Source: Urophycis tenuis (lineage: Eukaryota > Chordata > Actinopteri > Gadiformes > Phycidae). From it: 64,000 bases of DNA. Below are positions 35,054 through 48,126 of the stretch, in pieces. The DNA lies in contig JAXIVH010000073.1 of assembly GCA_036785325.1 (NCBI GenBank), positions 531,001 through 595,000 of the forward strand, read 5' to 3'. Position 1 is the first letter of the stretch, and every line of letters begins with the position of its first letter. Below the pieces are notes generated by a model. The model did not search any database and had not been told where the DNA came from. It saw only the letters and a list, made by a program, of their open reading frames with translations. The translations under genes were made by a program, and so were the position numbers.

Positions 35054-36509
35054 CACTGGGAAGCCCTATGAGGCAACCCAAGTAGTGTCCGAAACCCAAG
35101 GTTGGGAAACATTGCCCACCTCCCTGGTCCAGCAGAACAGCTTCCATGTGAGCTTTTAACAATGGAGGAGCTGCAGATAACTCAGTTTCTTCAGTTTGAA
35201 CCCATCAGGCCGTTCATAAATATATTTTGGTTTGCCATAACCTGACCAACCCTTTCAATTTAGAACCGACCAAAATATTTATTTTTTGCCCTTTTAGTCC
35301 GACTGACTTGCCGGTTGAAAACTTAAGACCAGACAGTTTTTTTTTTTGTTTTCAAACAACTAATGCAAATACAATAAAACCCGATTAAATATATTTTAGT
35401 AAGTATTGTGAATATAAACTGCCAACATACACACGTAGACTATGTTCTTTCTTTATATAAAAAAAAAAATATATAATTATGTTTACACCATTGGTTTCCG
35501 CATGGTTTGAGTGAATGAGTCACACTATGAACTATACGACACGTTTGCTTCATTTCATCAATGGATTGCGTTTGTCTATGGCTTTTGATGGCTGCGGCTG
35601 CAGTGAAGAAAATGTTTGCGTTGACCTTTCAAAGTTATACGGGTTCAGGTACCGTAGCAATATATTTAAAAAATGCATTGAAATATCTCAACACCGCTAC
35701 AACGTGGCACGGAGTTCTGGAAAGACTGTGCCCAGATCTTTAACCATCCATCCTCCCCTCGAGTGTTACAGTGACTGTGTCGACTGATGTCAAGGAGACC
35801 ACTAAACTTTGATGGGTTGGAGAGCCGATCAGTGACATCACAATATGCAAATGTGTTTAAATTCATACCTACGTAATCACCATGACCAAAATTAACCTTT
35901 TTTTTTTACTTTGAATTTTGAAAAAAAATATAGACCTACCTACCGACTTTTTGTTTTTTTGGTTGTTACTGCAATCAAAAATTGGATACAAGGCATTTGC
36001 TTTCATCCCCTTTCCAGATTTCAAGAACCATAAAATAGGAAGTATGTTGAAGTAGGCGGGTATTTGTCCTTTTGTTTATTGATGCAGCTTTTGTTGTTCG
36101 TTATCTGTGATGCTGTTTATAATGCTGTGATTGTTGTTTTTGTTGTCTGTATTGTCGTTGTCGTGTAATGTTGATTTTGTCGAAAATCACAGTTCACAGT
36201 TTCCAGTTTCACAGAAAAAGTAACAATTTACAGCTATATTAGACTTCATGCTATCAAATACTATACAATACAATCAAGAGATAAATTCACAACAAGGGTA
36301 TGATTTGAAACAGAACTTTTCCTATTAAAATGTAACATATACAAAGAATTTAGAACCAAGTTATTTTCAAAAATTAAACAGATGATTTTAAGACCCTCTC
36401 TAAAAAAAAGCAACATTTACTAGGAGAAAACAGCATCAGTGCCATACAGTTGTCATGATTTGACAATTGACATTATTATAACCGTAATATTATATTACGG
36501 TTTTTGTCT
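35054..36509. other. Non-coding stretch, AT-rich
   Basis: No recognised gene. Poly-T runs near 35338 and 35898. A short frame at 35515-35787 has no known motif. It may include decayed internal sequence of the transposon whose end lies at 37178. Confidence 0.4.
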
Positions 36510-37178
36510 ACCTCTTCATTGTGCCTTGATTTGCTGGGAAATGTTGATTTCAGGCTTGTCGGGTCCAAGCTTCTTAACGAGAAGTTTTTCCTCCGTCGTC
36601 CATCTCGCAAAAGGGTACATTAATAATGATTTCACCGAATTTGGTGGAAACTGCTCTTGAACTCCGGTTGTCACCGCCATCGCTCTTTGTCGTGGCACAT
36701 ATTTTTCCCCCCCCCGTAGCGTAGGACAGAGTCTGGGAGTCGCACTACGAAAAAAAACTATTGCTGGCTCCTCATGTAGCTTTAGCAATCCTAAACCTTC
36801 ACGCATTTTACGTAGCAGTTGGGACTAAATTTCCAGCACACCACCGGCGTTAAATTTGGTGACGTTGATAGGCCAATTATTCATAATTTCCCCCTAGCAA
36901 ACATAACCGGATTGGCTGTTTAGCTGCAGGTCAGGGGCACTTTGCCGATCGCCCCATGAGAGAATGATACACTGTCTGTCAGTGGAAATTCACTGTTACA
37001 GTAAATGAGTATCAGTTGGTGGAAATGTTGTTCAAATTATTTAAATTGCATGTAGGCACACACACTATTAAGTAAAACTGACATTGATTTAAAAACTAAA
37101 TGCAAACTAAATATGTTTTCCCCTTAACAGCTGGTGGGGCTGAGCCCCAGCGCCCCCTATGGGCCAGCCGCCACTGCA
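36510..37178 (-). pseudogene. Remnant of a TTF/ZMYM-type hAT transposon
   Basis: On the minus strand the terminus at 37178 reads cagtggcggctggcccatag, the same CAGTGGCGG end class as 6498-7052. About 480 bp downstream is MAVTTGVQEQFPPNSVKSLL, then YPFARWTTEEKLLVKKLGPD and KPEINISQQ before a stop (about 36536). 'FxxWTxEEKxxIKxLGPDxPxxxISQQ' is the opening of fish transposases with a TTF-type zinc finger (ZMYM1-like). The rest of the protein and the other end are missing, so it is a fragment. Confidence 0.55.
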
Positions 37179-37333
37179 GCCCACCCAGACGGATTCCCCC
37201 TTGTAGCTGGGGATTTCAACCATGCCAACCTCAACACAGTGTTTCCTCATGTGTACCAACACATAGACTTTCGTACACGAGGAAATAACATTCTGGACCT
37301 GGTCTACACCACACTGGGAGGAGCATACAAAGT
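37179..37333 (+). pseudogene. Jockey/CR1-type LINE endonuclease fragment
   Basis: Reads PLVAGDFNHANLNTVFPHVY and HIDFRTRGNNILDLVYTTLG. GDFNH is the endonuclease catalytic Asp/Asn/His block and LDLVY is typical of the domain. It stops abruptly where a dispersed repeat begins at 37334. Probably the same family as the RT at 57135-58440. Confidence 0.7.
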
Positions 37334-37448
37334 AAGTAAAGTAAGGTTTATTTATATAGCGCTTTTCACAGATAAAAATCACAAAGTGCTTCACAATAAA
37401 ATAAAATAAAATAAAAATAAATACACAGTACAGACATAAAATACAATT
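37334..37448 (+). repeat. Left half of a dispersed 'tttatatagcgcttttcac' repeat
   Basis: The motif 'tttatatagcgcttttcaca' followed by 'cacaaagtgcttcaca' and AATAAA-like repeats is a very common fish dispersed repeat. The expected continuation (ttttcagc..., ccacagac...) is found 15.8 kb away at 53212-53632, on the far side of the macrosatellite. Confidence 0.7.
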
Positions 37449-39459
37449 AATGTCCCGCGGGACATTTGGGGGGACCTCGCCGTAAAAATTGACTCGTCGG
37501 CACGTGGATGGCGTCGTGACAGTTTGTCGTTCACATGGATGAAGTCGTGACAGGTCATCGTTTGCTCAAGGATGGTGTGACAGGTTCTCGTTTGTGGCTG
37601 TCCACGCACTGTGCGGTATGACCGACTTTGACTGCACACCCTGGCCACGCCCTTCGATGTAGAGCCATAAATAGCACAACTTTAGTTAAGAACCACGTTT
37701 CAAATGCACTGACCAATTTTGAAGCAGAACGGAAAAATCGCTTGGGAGGAATTTGTTCACAAACATGGGTATAAAAGACGAAATAATTGAATATGGCCGA
37801 CTTTGACGGGAAGCCATGACCACACCCTTTGAGGTAGGGTCGCAAATAGCACAACTTTAGTTAAGAACCACGTTTTAAATGCACTGACCAATTTTGAAGC
37901 AGAACGGAAAAATCCCATGGGAGGAGTTCGTTCACAAACATGGGTATAAAAACGACATAATTGAATATGGCCGACTTTGAAGGAAAGCCATGACCACGCC
38001 CTTTGAGGTAGGGTCGCAAATAGCACAACTTTTGGTGAGAATCATGTTCTGAATCTACCCCAAAAATTTGGAGCCCAAGCGACAAATCCCCTGGGAGGAG
38101 TTCGTTCAAATAGGACGCGAAAATCGAAAATGGCAAAAATTGAAACGAAAATATCTGACTTCCGGTGGGTTTTATGGCATGGGTCCAATAGGCTTTTTTG
38201 TAGGGCTAGGCCAGGTTAACATCCATACCGAGTTTCAAACATATCGGTTAAAGTCGGTGTCTTGGAAAAAACGAAAAAATTGATTATGGCCGATTTTGAC
38301 GGAACGCCGTGGCCACGCCCTTTGAGGTAGAGTCCCAAATAGCACAACTTTTGGTAAGAACCATCTTCTGAATCTACCCAAACAATTTGGAGCCCAAGCA
38401 ACAAATCCCCTGGGAGGAGTTCGTTCAAATACAACGCGAAAATTGCAAAGGTCAAATGCAAATATCTGACTTCCGGTGCTTTAAGGGGTATGGGTCCAAG
38501 AGGCTTTTTTGTAGGTCTGGGGCTGTGTAACGTGTCTACCGAGTTTCATACATGTAGGTGAAACGTGGTGTCGGGGCTGTTGTTTTTAAAGCCTGTAGGG
38601 GGCGCTACTACCACGAAAAGCACGATTTTTGGTATGTGAGCTTTGGGCAGCACTATACACGTGTCCAGTGAATTTCATATTCATAACTATTACGGTGTTT
38701 GCACAGTGATTTACGCTGCTTTTAGAGCGCCATCCACTGGCAGAATTTTTTCCCCCTTTTGAACCACTCCTCAAGGCACCATGGGCTATGTGCAAACCAA
38801 GTTTTGTGTTAATTGCACTTGCCAATGTGGAGTTATAAACTTCTTGATTTTAAAGAGCGCCACATAGTGGCAATGAGCAGAAATTTTGTACGATGCATGA
38901 GAGACATATAACGAAGTAGGGACTAAAGTTTGGTGTTGAACGGACATAGCATTGTGGAGATATCGTCCACTTCCTTTTTTTACGTAAAATTGACACATCT
39001 AAAAAATTTTATGACGCGCTTAGTATAAAGAATTTCAACATACTTCACATGACAATTTGTCATCGTTCAGTCTGGGGATGCTACTTGTCGAGTTTCGTGC
39101 GAATCGGAGAAAGCCCTATGTTTTGAGCCCAATGCAGCACTTTATTTGCATTTTTGCGTTGTAGCAAAAAAAAATGTCAGACGGAAGTGGGCGTGGCTTA
39201 CATCAGGAGGTGCAGCATGATTGCCCGCATGGGTAGATATAAAGATTTTGAATGTGCGACAATCTATGCGGAAGTTATAGGCGTTACAGAGGTTGCACAT
39301 AAACAGCGCCACCTAGAGGTCTTTCCAGTGTGCGACATGAACGTGACATATAGAATATAAAATTTTTCACCAGGCCTGACAACTTTGCCAAAAAAAATTG
39401 AGTTTTCGTATATGGTCAGGGGGTTAAAATCAACGTCAAAGATCCCCGAAATAATAACA

Positions 39460-39497
<38 letters not shown>

Positions 39498-39525
39498 TGA
39501 TTGATTGATATATCTAAATTGGGTT
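37449..39525. repeat. Macrosatellite unit 1 (type A)
   Basis: 2077 bp. CTCF-core-like sites at 38592-38607 (+), 38727-38740 (-), 38857-38870 (-) and 39306-39319 (-), each 13/14 to CCASYAGRKGGCRS. It ends in a short GATA tract without the hairpin module. Nearly identical to unit 2, with features offset by exactly 2077 bp. Confidence 0.9.
39463..39497. repeat. (GATA)n tract, unit 1/2 junction
   Basis: About 8 GATA units. Confidence 0.9.
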
Positions 39526-41609
39526 AATGTCCCGCGGGACATTTGGGGGGACCTCGCCGTAAAAATTGACTCGTCGGCACGTGGATGGCGTCGTGACAGT
39601 TCGTCGTTCACATGGATGAAGTCGTGACAGGTCGTCGTTTGCTCAAGGATGGCGTGACAGGTTCTCGTTTGTGGCTGTCCACGCACTGTGCGGTATGGCC
39701 GACTTTGACTGCACACCCTGGCCACGCCCTTCGAGGTAGAGCCATAAATAGCACAACTTTAGTTAAGAACCACGTTTCAAATGCACTGACCAATTTTGAA
39801 GCAGAACGGAAAAATCACTTGGGAGGAATTTGTTCACAAACATGGGTATAAAAGACGAAATAATTGAATATGGCCGACTTTGACGGGAAGCCATGACCAC
39901 GCCCTTTGAGGTAGGGTCGCAAATAGCACAACTTTAGTTAAGAACCACGTTTTAAATGCACTGACCAATTTTGAAGCAGAACGGAAAAATTCCATGGGAG
40001 GAGTTCGTTCACAAACATGGGTATAAAAACGACATAATTGAATATGGCCGACTTTGAAGGAAAGCCATGACCACGCCCTTTGAGGTAGGGTCGCAAATAG
40101 CACAACTTTTGGTGAGAATCATCTTCTGAATCTACCCCAAAAATTTGGAGGCCAAGCGACAAATCCCCTGGGAGGAGTTCGTTCAAATAGGACGCGAAAA
40201 TCGAAAATGACAAAAATTAAAATGAAAATATCTGACTTCCGGTGGGTTTTTTGGTATCGGTCCAATAGGCTTTTGTGTAGGGCTAGGCCAGGGTAACATC
40301 CATACCAAGTTTCAAACATATCGGTTAAAGTCGGTGTCGTGGAAAAAACGAAAAAATTGATTATGGCCGATTTTGACGGAACGCCGTGGCCACGCCCTTT
40401 GAGGTAGAGTCCCAAATAGCACAACTTTTGGTAAGAACCATCTTCTGAATCTACCCAAAAAATTTGGAGCCCAAGCAACAAATCCCCTGGGAGGAGTTCG
40501 TTCAAATACAACGCGAAAATTGCAAAGGTCAAATGCAAATATCTGCCTTCCGGTGCTTTAAGGGGTATGGGTCCAAGAGGCTTTTTTGTAGGTCTGGGGC
40601 TGTCTAACGTGTCTACCGAGTTTCATACATGTAGGTGAAACGTGGTGTCGGGGCTGTTGTTTTTAAAGCCTGTAGGGGGCGCTACTACCACGAAAAGCAC
40701 GATTTTTGGTATGTGAGCTTTGGGCAGCACTATACACGTGTCCAGTGAATTTCATATTCATAACTATTACGGTGTTTGCACAGTGATTTACGCTGCTTTT
40801 AGAGCGCCATCCACTGGCAGAATTTTTTCCCCCTTTTGAACCACTCCTCAAGGCACCATGGGCTATGTGCAAACCAAGTTTTGTGTTAATTGCACTTGCC
40901 AATGTGGAGTTATAAACTTCTTGATTTTAAAGAGCGCCACATAGTGGCAATGAGCAGAAATTTTGTAGGATGCATGAGAGACATATAACGAAGTAGGGAC
41001 TAAAGTTTGGTGTTGAACGGACATAGCATTGTGGAGATATCGTCCACTTCCTTTTTTTACGTAAAATTGACACATCTAAAAATTTTTATGACGCGCTTAG
41101 TATAAAGAATTTCAACATACTTCACATGACAATTTGTCATCGTTCAGTCTGGGGATGCTACTTGTCGAGTTTCGTGCGAATCGGAGAAAGCCCTATGTTT
41201 TGAGCCCAATGCAGCACTTTATTTGCATTTTTGCGTTGTAGCAAAAAAAAATGTCAGACGGAAGTGGACGTGGCTTACATCAGGAGGTGCAGCATGATTG
41301 CCCGCATGGGTAGATATAAAGATTTTGAATGTGCGACAATCTATGCGGAAGTTATAGGCGTTACAGAGGTTGCACATAAACAGCGCCACCTAGAGGTCTT
41401 TCCAGTGTGCGACATGAACGTGACATATAGAATATAAAATTTTTCACCAGGCCTGACAACTTTGCCAAAAAAAATTGAGTTTTCGTATATGGTCAGGGGG
41501 TTAAAATCAACGTCAAAGATCCCCGAAATAATAACAAATAAACGAACCAATTTCAAAAGGGACCTCGTCCTGTTTCACAGGCTCGGTCCCTAAATATCTA
41601 AATTGGGTT
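39526..41609. repeat. Macrosatellite unit 2 (type A)
   Basis: 2084 bp. CTCF-core-like sites at 40669-40684 (+), 40804-40817, 40934-40947 and about 41383-41396 (all -). One GGGACC hairpin module at 41559-41590 and no GATA tract. Confidence 0.9.
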
Positions 41610-43637
41610 AATGTCCCGCGGGACATTTGGGGGGACCTCGCCGTAAAAATTGACTCGTCGGCACGTGGATGGCGTCGTGACAGTTTGTCGTTCACATGGA
41701 TGAAGTCGTGACAGGTCGTCGTTTGCTCAAGGATGGCGTGACAGGTTCTCGTTTGTGGCTGTCCACGCACTGTGCGGTATGGCCGACTTTGACTGCACAC
41801 CCTGGCCACGCCCTTCGAGGTAGAGCCATAAATAGCACAACTTTAGTTAAGAACCACGTTTCAAATGCACTGACCAATTTTGAAGCAGAACGGAAAAATC
41901 GCTTGGGAGGAATTTGTTCACAAACATGGGTATAAAAGACGAAATAATTGAATATGGCCGACTTTGACGGGAAGCCATGACCACGCCCTTTGAGGTAGGG
42001 TCGCAAATAGCACAACTTTAGTTAAGAACCACGTTTTAAATGCACTGTCCAATTTTTAAGCAGAACGGAAAAATTCCATGGGAGGAGTTCGTTCACAAAC
42101 ATGGGTATAAAAACGACATAATTGAATATGGCCGACTTTGAAGGAAAGCCATGACCACGCCCTTTGAGGTAGGGTCGCAAATAGCACAACTTTTGGTCAG
42201 AATCATGTTCTGAATCTACCCCAAAAATTTGGAGCCCAAGCGACAAATCCCCTGGGAGGAGTTCGTTCAAATAGGACGCGAAAATCGAAAATGGCAAAAA
42301 TTGAAACGAAAATATCTGACTTTCGGTGGGTTTTATGGCATGGGTCCAAGAGGCTTTTTTGTAGGGCTAGGCCAGGTTAACATCCATACCGAGTTTCAAA
42401 CATATCGGTTAAAGTCGGTGTCTTGGAAAAAGCCAAAAAATGGATTATGGCCGATTTTGACGGAACGCCGTGGCCACGCCCTTTGAGGTAGAGTCGCAAA
42501 TAGCACAACTTTTGGTAAGACCCATCTCCTGAATCTACCCAAAAAATTTGGAGCCCAACGGGCAAATCCCCTGGGAGGAGTTCGTTCAAATAGGATGCAA
42601 AAATCGCAAAAAATCGCAACTTTGAAGGCAAATATCTGACTTCCGGTGGGTTAACGGGTATGGGTCCAAGAGGCTTTTTTGTAGGTCTGGGCCTGGTTAA
42701 CGCGCCTACCGAGTTTTATACATGTAGGTGAAACGTGGTGTCGGGGCTGTCGTTTTTAAAGCCTATAGGGGGCGCTATTACCACGACAAGCACGATTTTT
42801 GGTAAGTGAGGTTTTGGCAGAGGTATACACGTGTCCTGTGAATTTCAAATTCATAACTATTATGGTGTTTGCACAGTGATTTATGCTGATTTTAGAGCGC
42901 CATCCCGTGGCAGAATTTTTGTGTCCTTTTAACCCCTGCCTCATGGAGCCCTGAGGTATGTGCCTACCAAGTTTTGTGTTAATAGCACTTGCCAATATGG
43001 AGATATAAACTTCTTGATTTTAAAGAGCGCCCTCTAGTGGCAATGACCAGAAATTTGGTAGCTAGCATGGAGGACATATTCCAAGGTAGGGACCAAAATT
43101 TGGTGTCGAAAGAATTTAGCATTGTGGAGATATGGTCCACTTTCTGTTTTTACAGAAAATTGACAAATCTTTAAAGTTTTGTAACGCGCTGACTATAGAT
43201 AATTTCAACATACTTTATATGGTGTTTTTGCATATTTCAGTCGGCACATGCTACATGTCAATTTTCGTGCATATCGGAGAAAGCCTGATGGATTGAGGCT
43301 GTAAACGCTGTTTTTTAGTTTTTGCGATTTTGCGCGAAAACGAAGGCAGACGGACTCCCAACACGTTGACACAGCGAGGTGCAGCACGTTTGCCCAAATC
43401 TGTAGATGTAACGTTTTTGAATGTACGCCAAATTTTGCGGAAGTTATAGGCGTTACAGACATTGCTCATAAACAGCGCCACCTAGAGGCTTTCCTAGTGT
43501 GTGACATGAACGGGATGCCTAAAATATATAATTTTTCACCAGGCCCTAAAACTTTGCCAAAAAAAATTGAGTTTTCATATATGTTCAGGTAGTGCAAATC
43601 AACGTCAAAGTTCCCCGAAATAATAATAACTAGGGTT
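41610..43637. repeat. Macrosatellite unit 3 (type B)
   Basis: 2028 bp. The right half differs from units 1-2 ('gagcgccctctagtgg', 'gtaacgcgctgactatag'). CTCF-like sites at about 42762 (+), 42897, 43028 and 43474 (-); the third is a perfect core. No terminal hairpin or GATA. Confidence 0.9.
43026..43042 (-). promoter_or_regulatory. CTCF core motif, perfect (unit 3)
   Basis: Minus strand reads CCACTAGAGGGCGCT, 14/14 to CCASYAGRKGGCRS, preceded by TTG as in strong vertebrate sites. Confidence 0.6.
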
Positions 43638-45761
43638 AATGCCCCGCGGGACATTGGGCGGGACCTCGCCGTAAAGCGACTCGTCGGCACGTGGATTGCG
43701 TCCTGACAGGTCCGCGTTTGCACATGGATGGTGTCGTGACAGGTCGTCGTTCACGTGGACGGTGTCGTGATAGGTCGTCGTTCACGTGGACGGTATCGTG
43801 ACTGGTTGCCGTTTGCACATGGATGGCGTCGTGACAGGTTCTCATTTGCGACTGTCCACGCACTGTGCGGTATGGCCGAATTTGACGGCACGCCCTGGCC
43901 ACGCCCTTCGAGGTACAGTCGCAAATAGCACAAGTTTGGTTAAGAACCACGTTTTAGCTGTACTGACCAATTTTGAACCAGAACAGATAAATCCCTTGGG
44001 AGGAGTTCGTTCACAAACATGGGTATAAAAGACGACATAGTTTAATATCGCCGACTTTGACGGCACGCCCTGGCCACGCCCTTCGAGGTAGAGTCGTAAA
44101 TAGCACAACTTTGGTTAAGAACCACGTTTTAGATGTACTGACCAATTTTGAAGCAGAACAGACAATTGCCTTGGGAGGAGTTCGTTCACAAACATGGGTA
44201 TAAAAACGACAAAATTTGAATATTGCCGACTTTGACGGCACGACCTGGCCACGCCCTTCGACATAGAGGCGCAAATAGCACAACTTTTGGTAAGAACCAT
44301 CTTCTGAATCTACCCCAAAAATTTGGAGCCCAAGCGACAAATCCCCTGGGAGGAGTTCGTTCAAATAAGACGCGAAAATCGAAAATGGCAAAAATTTAAA
44401 TGGAAATATCTGACTTCCGGTGGGTTTTTTGGTATCGTTCCAATAGGCTTTTTTGTAGGGCTAGGCCAGGTTAATATCCATACCGAGTTTTATACATATC
44501 GGTGAAACTCGGTGTCGTGGAAAAAACGAAAAAATTGATTATGGCCGACTTTGACGGAACGCCGTGGCCACGCCCTTTGACGTAGAGTCCCAAATAGCAC
44601 AACTTTTCCAAAGTTCCATGTTGGGAACCTACAGAATTAATTTGAAGCCCAACCGGCAAATCTCCTGGGAGGAGTTCGTTCAAATAAAACGCAAAAATTG
44701 CAAAACATTTATGCAAATATCTGACTTCCGGTGGGTTGAGGGGTATGGGTCCAAGAGGCTTTTTTGTAGGTCTGGGCCTGTGTAACGTGCCTACCGAGTT
44801 TCATACATGTAGGTCAAACGTGGTGTCGGGGCTGTTGTTTTTTAAGCCTGTAGGGGGCGCTTCTACGACGACAAGCACGATTTTTGGTATGTGAGCTTTG
44901 GGCAGCACTATACACGTGTCCAGTGAATTTCATATTCATAACTATTACGGTGTTTGCACAGTGATTTACGCTGCTTTTAGAGCGCCATCCAGTGGCAGAA
45001 TTTTTTCCCCCTTTTGAGCCACTCCTCAGGGCACCATGGGCTATGTGCAAACCAAGTTTTGTGTTAATTGCACTTGCCAATGTGGAGTTATAAACTTCTT
45101 GATTTTAAAGAGCGCCACATAGTGGCAATGAGCAGAAATTTTGTAGTATGCATGAGGGACATATAACAAAGTAGGGTCTCAAGTTTGGTGTTGAACGGAC
45201 ATAGCATTGTGGAGATATGGTCCACTTCCTTTTTTTACGTAAAATTGACACATCTAAAAAATTTTATGACGCGCTTAGTATAAAGAATTTCAACATACTT
45301 CACATGACAGTTTGTCATCATTCAGTCTGGGGATGGTAAATGTCGAGTTTCGTGCGAATCGGAGAAAGCCCTATGTTTTGAGCCCGTTGCAGCACTTTTT
45401 TTGCATTTTTGCGTTATAGCCAAAAAAAAAGGCAGGCGGAAGTGGGCGTGGCCTACATCAGGAGGTGCAGCATGATTGCCCGCATGGGTAGATATAAAGA
45501 TTTTGAATGTGCGACAATCTATGCGGGAGTTATTAGCGTTACGGTTTTTGCTCATAAACAGCGCCACCTAGAGGTCTTCCTAGTATACAACATGAACGTG
45601 ACGCCTAAAATATCCAATTTTTCACCAGATCTGAAAACTTTGCCAAAAAAAATTGAGTTTTCGTATATGTTCAGGGGGTTAAAATCAACGTCAAAGATCC
45701 CTGAAATAATAATAAACAAAAGGGACCTCGTCCTGTTTCACAGGCTCGGTCCCTAATAAAA

Positions 45762-45807
<46 letters not shown>

Positions 45808-45839
45808 GGATTGATTGATAGATATATCTAAATTGGGTT
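43638..45839. repeat. Macrosatellite unit 4 (diverged type A)
   Basis: 2202 bp. The opening palindrome has one change. The left minisatellite is expanded (five rather than three 'gtcgtgacaggt'-like units). The right half matches type A. CTCF-like sites at about 44847 (+), 44982, 45112 and 45561 (-). Ends with a hairpin module (45722-45753) and GATA. Confidence 0.88.
45762..45806. repeat. (GATA)n tract, unit 4/5 junction
   Basis: About 11 GATA units. Confidence 0.9.
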
Positions 45840-47255
45840 AATGTCCCGCGGGACATTTGGGGGGACCTCGCCGTAAAAATTGACTCGTCGGCACGTGGAT
45901 GGCGTCGTGACAGTTCGTCGTTCACATGGATGAAGTCGTGACAGGTCGTCGTTTGCTCAGGGATGGCGTGACAGGTTCTCGTTTGTGGCTGTCCACGCAC
46001 TGTGCGGTATGGCCGACTTTGACTGCACACCCTGGCCACGCCCTTCGAGGTAGAGCCATAAATAGCACAACTTTAGTTAAGAACCACGTTTCAAATGCAC
46101 TGACCAATTTTGAAGCAGAACGGAAAAATCGCTTGGGAGGAATTTGTTCACAAACATGGGTATAAAAGACGAAATAATTGAATATGGCCGACTTTGACAG
46201 GAAGCCATGACCACGCCCTTTGAGGTAGGGTCGCAAATAGCACAACTTTAGTTAAGAACCACGTTTTAAATGCACTGACCAATTTTGAAGCAGAACGGAA
46301 AAATCCCATGGGAGGAGTTCGTTCACAAACATGGGTATAAAAACGACATAATTGAATATGGCCGACTTTGAAGGAAAGCCATGACCACGCCCTTTAATGT
46401 AGGGTCGCAAATAGCACAACTTTTGGTGAGAATCATGTTCTGAATCTACCCCAAAAATTTGGAGCCCAAGCGACAAATCCCCTGGGAGGAGTTCGTTCAA
46501 ATAGGACGCGAAAATCGAAAATGGCAAAAATTGAAACGAAAATATCTGACTTTCGGTGGGTTTTATGGCATGGGTCCAAGAGGCTTTTTTGTAGGGCTAG
46601 GGCAGGGTAACATCCATACCGAGTTTCAAACAAATCGGTTAAAGTCGGTGTTCTGGAAAAAGGCAAAAAATGGATTATGGCCGATTTTGACGGAACGCCG
46701 TGGCCACGCCCTTTGAGGTAGAGTCCCAAATAGCACAACTTTTGGTAAGAACTATATTCTAAATCTACCCAAAAAATTTGGAGCACAACGGGCCAATCCC
46801 CTGGGAGGAGTTCGTTCAAATAGGATGCGAAAATCGCAAAAATTCGCAAATTTGAAGGCAAATATCTGACTTCCGGTGGGTTAACGGGTATGGGTCCAAG
46901 AGGCTTTTTTGTAGGTCTGGGACTGCTTAATGGGCCTACCGAGTTTCATACATGTAAGTGAAACGTGGTGTCGGGGCTGTCGTTTTAAAAGCCTATAGGG
47001 GGCGCTATTACCACGACAAGCACGATTTTTGGTATGTGAGGTTTTGGCAGAGGTATACACGTGTCCTGTGAATTTCATATTCATAACTATTATGGTGTTT
47101 GCACAGTGATTTATGCTGATTTTAGAGCGCCATCCCGTGGCAGAATTTTTGTGTCCTTTTAACCCCTGCCTCAGGGAGCCCTGAGGTATGTGCCTACCAA
47201 GTTTTGTGTTAATAGCACTTGCCAATATGGAGATATAAACTTCTTGATTTTAAAG

Positions 47256-47272
47256 AGCGCCCTCTAGTGGCA
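47256..47272 (-). promoter_or_regulatory. CTCF core motif, perfect (unit 5)
   Basis: Same CCACTAGAGGGCGCT as unit 3. Confidence 0.6.
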
Positions 47273-47972
47273 ATGACCAGAAATTTGGTAGCTAGCATGG
47301 AGGACATATTCCGAGGTAGGGACCAAAATTTGGTGTCGAAAGAATATAGCATTGTGGAGATATGGTCCACTTTCTGTTTTTACAGAAAATTGACAAATCT
47401 TTAAAGTTTTGTAACGCGCTGACTATAGATAATTTCAACATACTTTATATGGTGTTTTTGCATATTTCAGTCGGGACATGCTACATGTCAATTTTCGTGC
47501 ATATCGAAGAAAGCCTGATGGATTGAGGCTGTAAACGCTGTTTTTTAGTTTTTGCGATTTTGCGCGAAAACGAAGGCAGGCGGACTCCCAACACGTTGAC
47601 ACAGCGAGGTGCAGCACGTTTGCCCGAATCTGTAGATGTAACGTTTTTGAATGTACGCCAAATTTTGCGGAAGTTATAGGCGTTACAGACATTGCTCATA
47701 AACAGCGCCACCTAGAGGCTTTCCTAGTGTGCGACATGAACGCGATGCCTAGAATATACAATTTTTCACCAGGCCTGACAACTTTGCCAAAAAAAATTGA
47801 GTTTTCATATATGTTCAGATAGTGCAAATCGACCTCAAAGATCCCTGAAATAATAATAATAAACGGACCAATTTCAAAAGGGACCTCGTCCTGTTTCACA
47901 GGCTCGGTCCCTAAAAACGAACCAATTACAATAGGGACCTCGTCCTGTTTCACAGGCTCGGTCCCTAATAAT

Positions 47973-48126
<154 letters not shown>

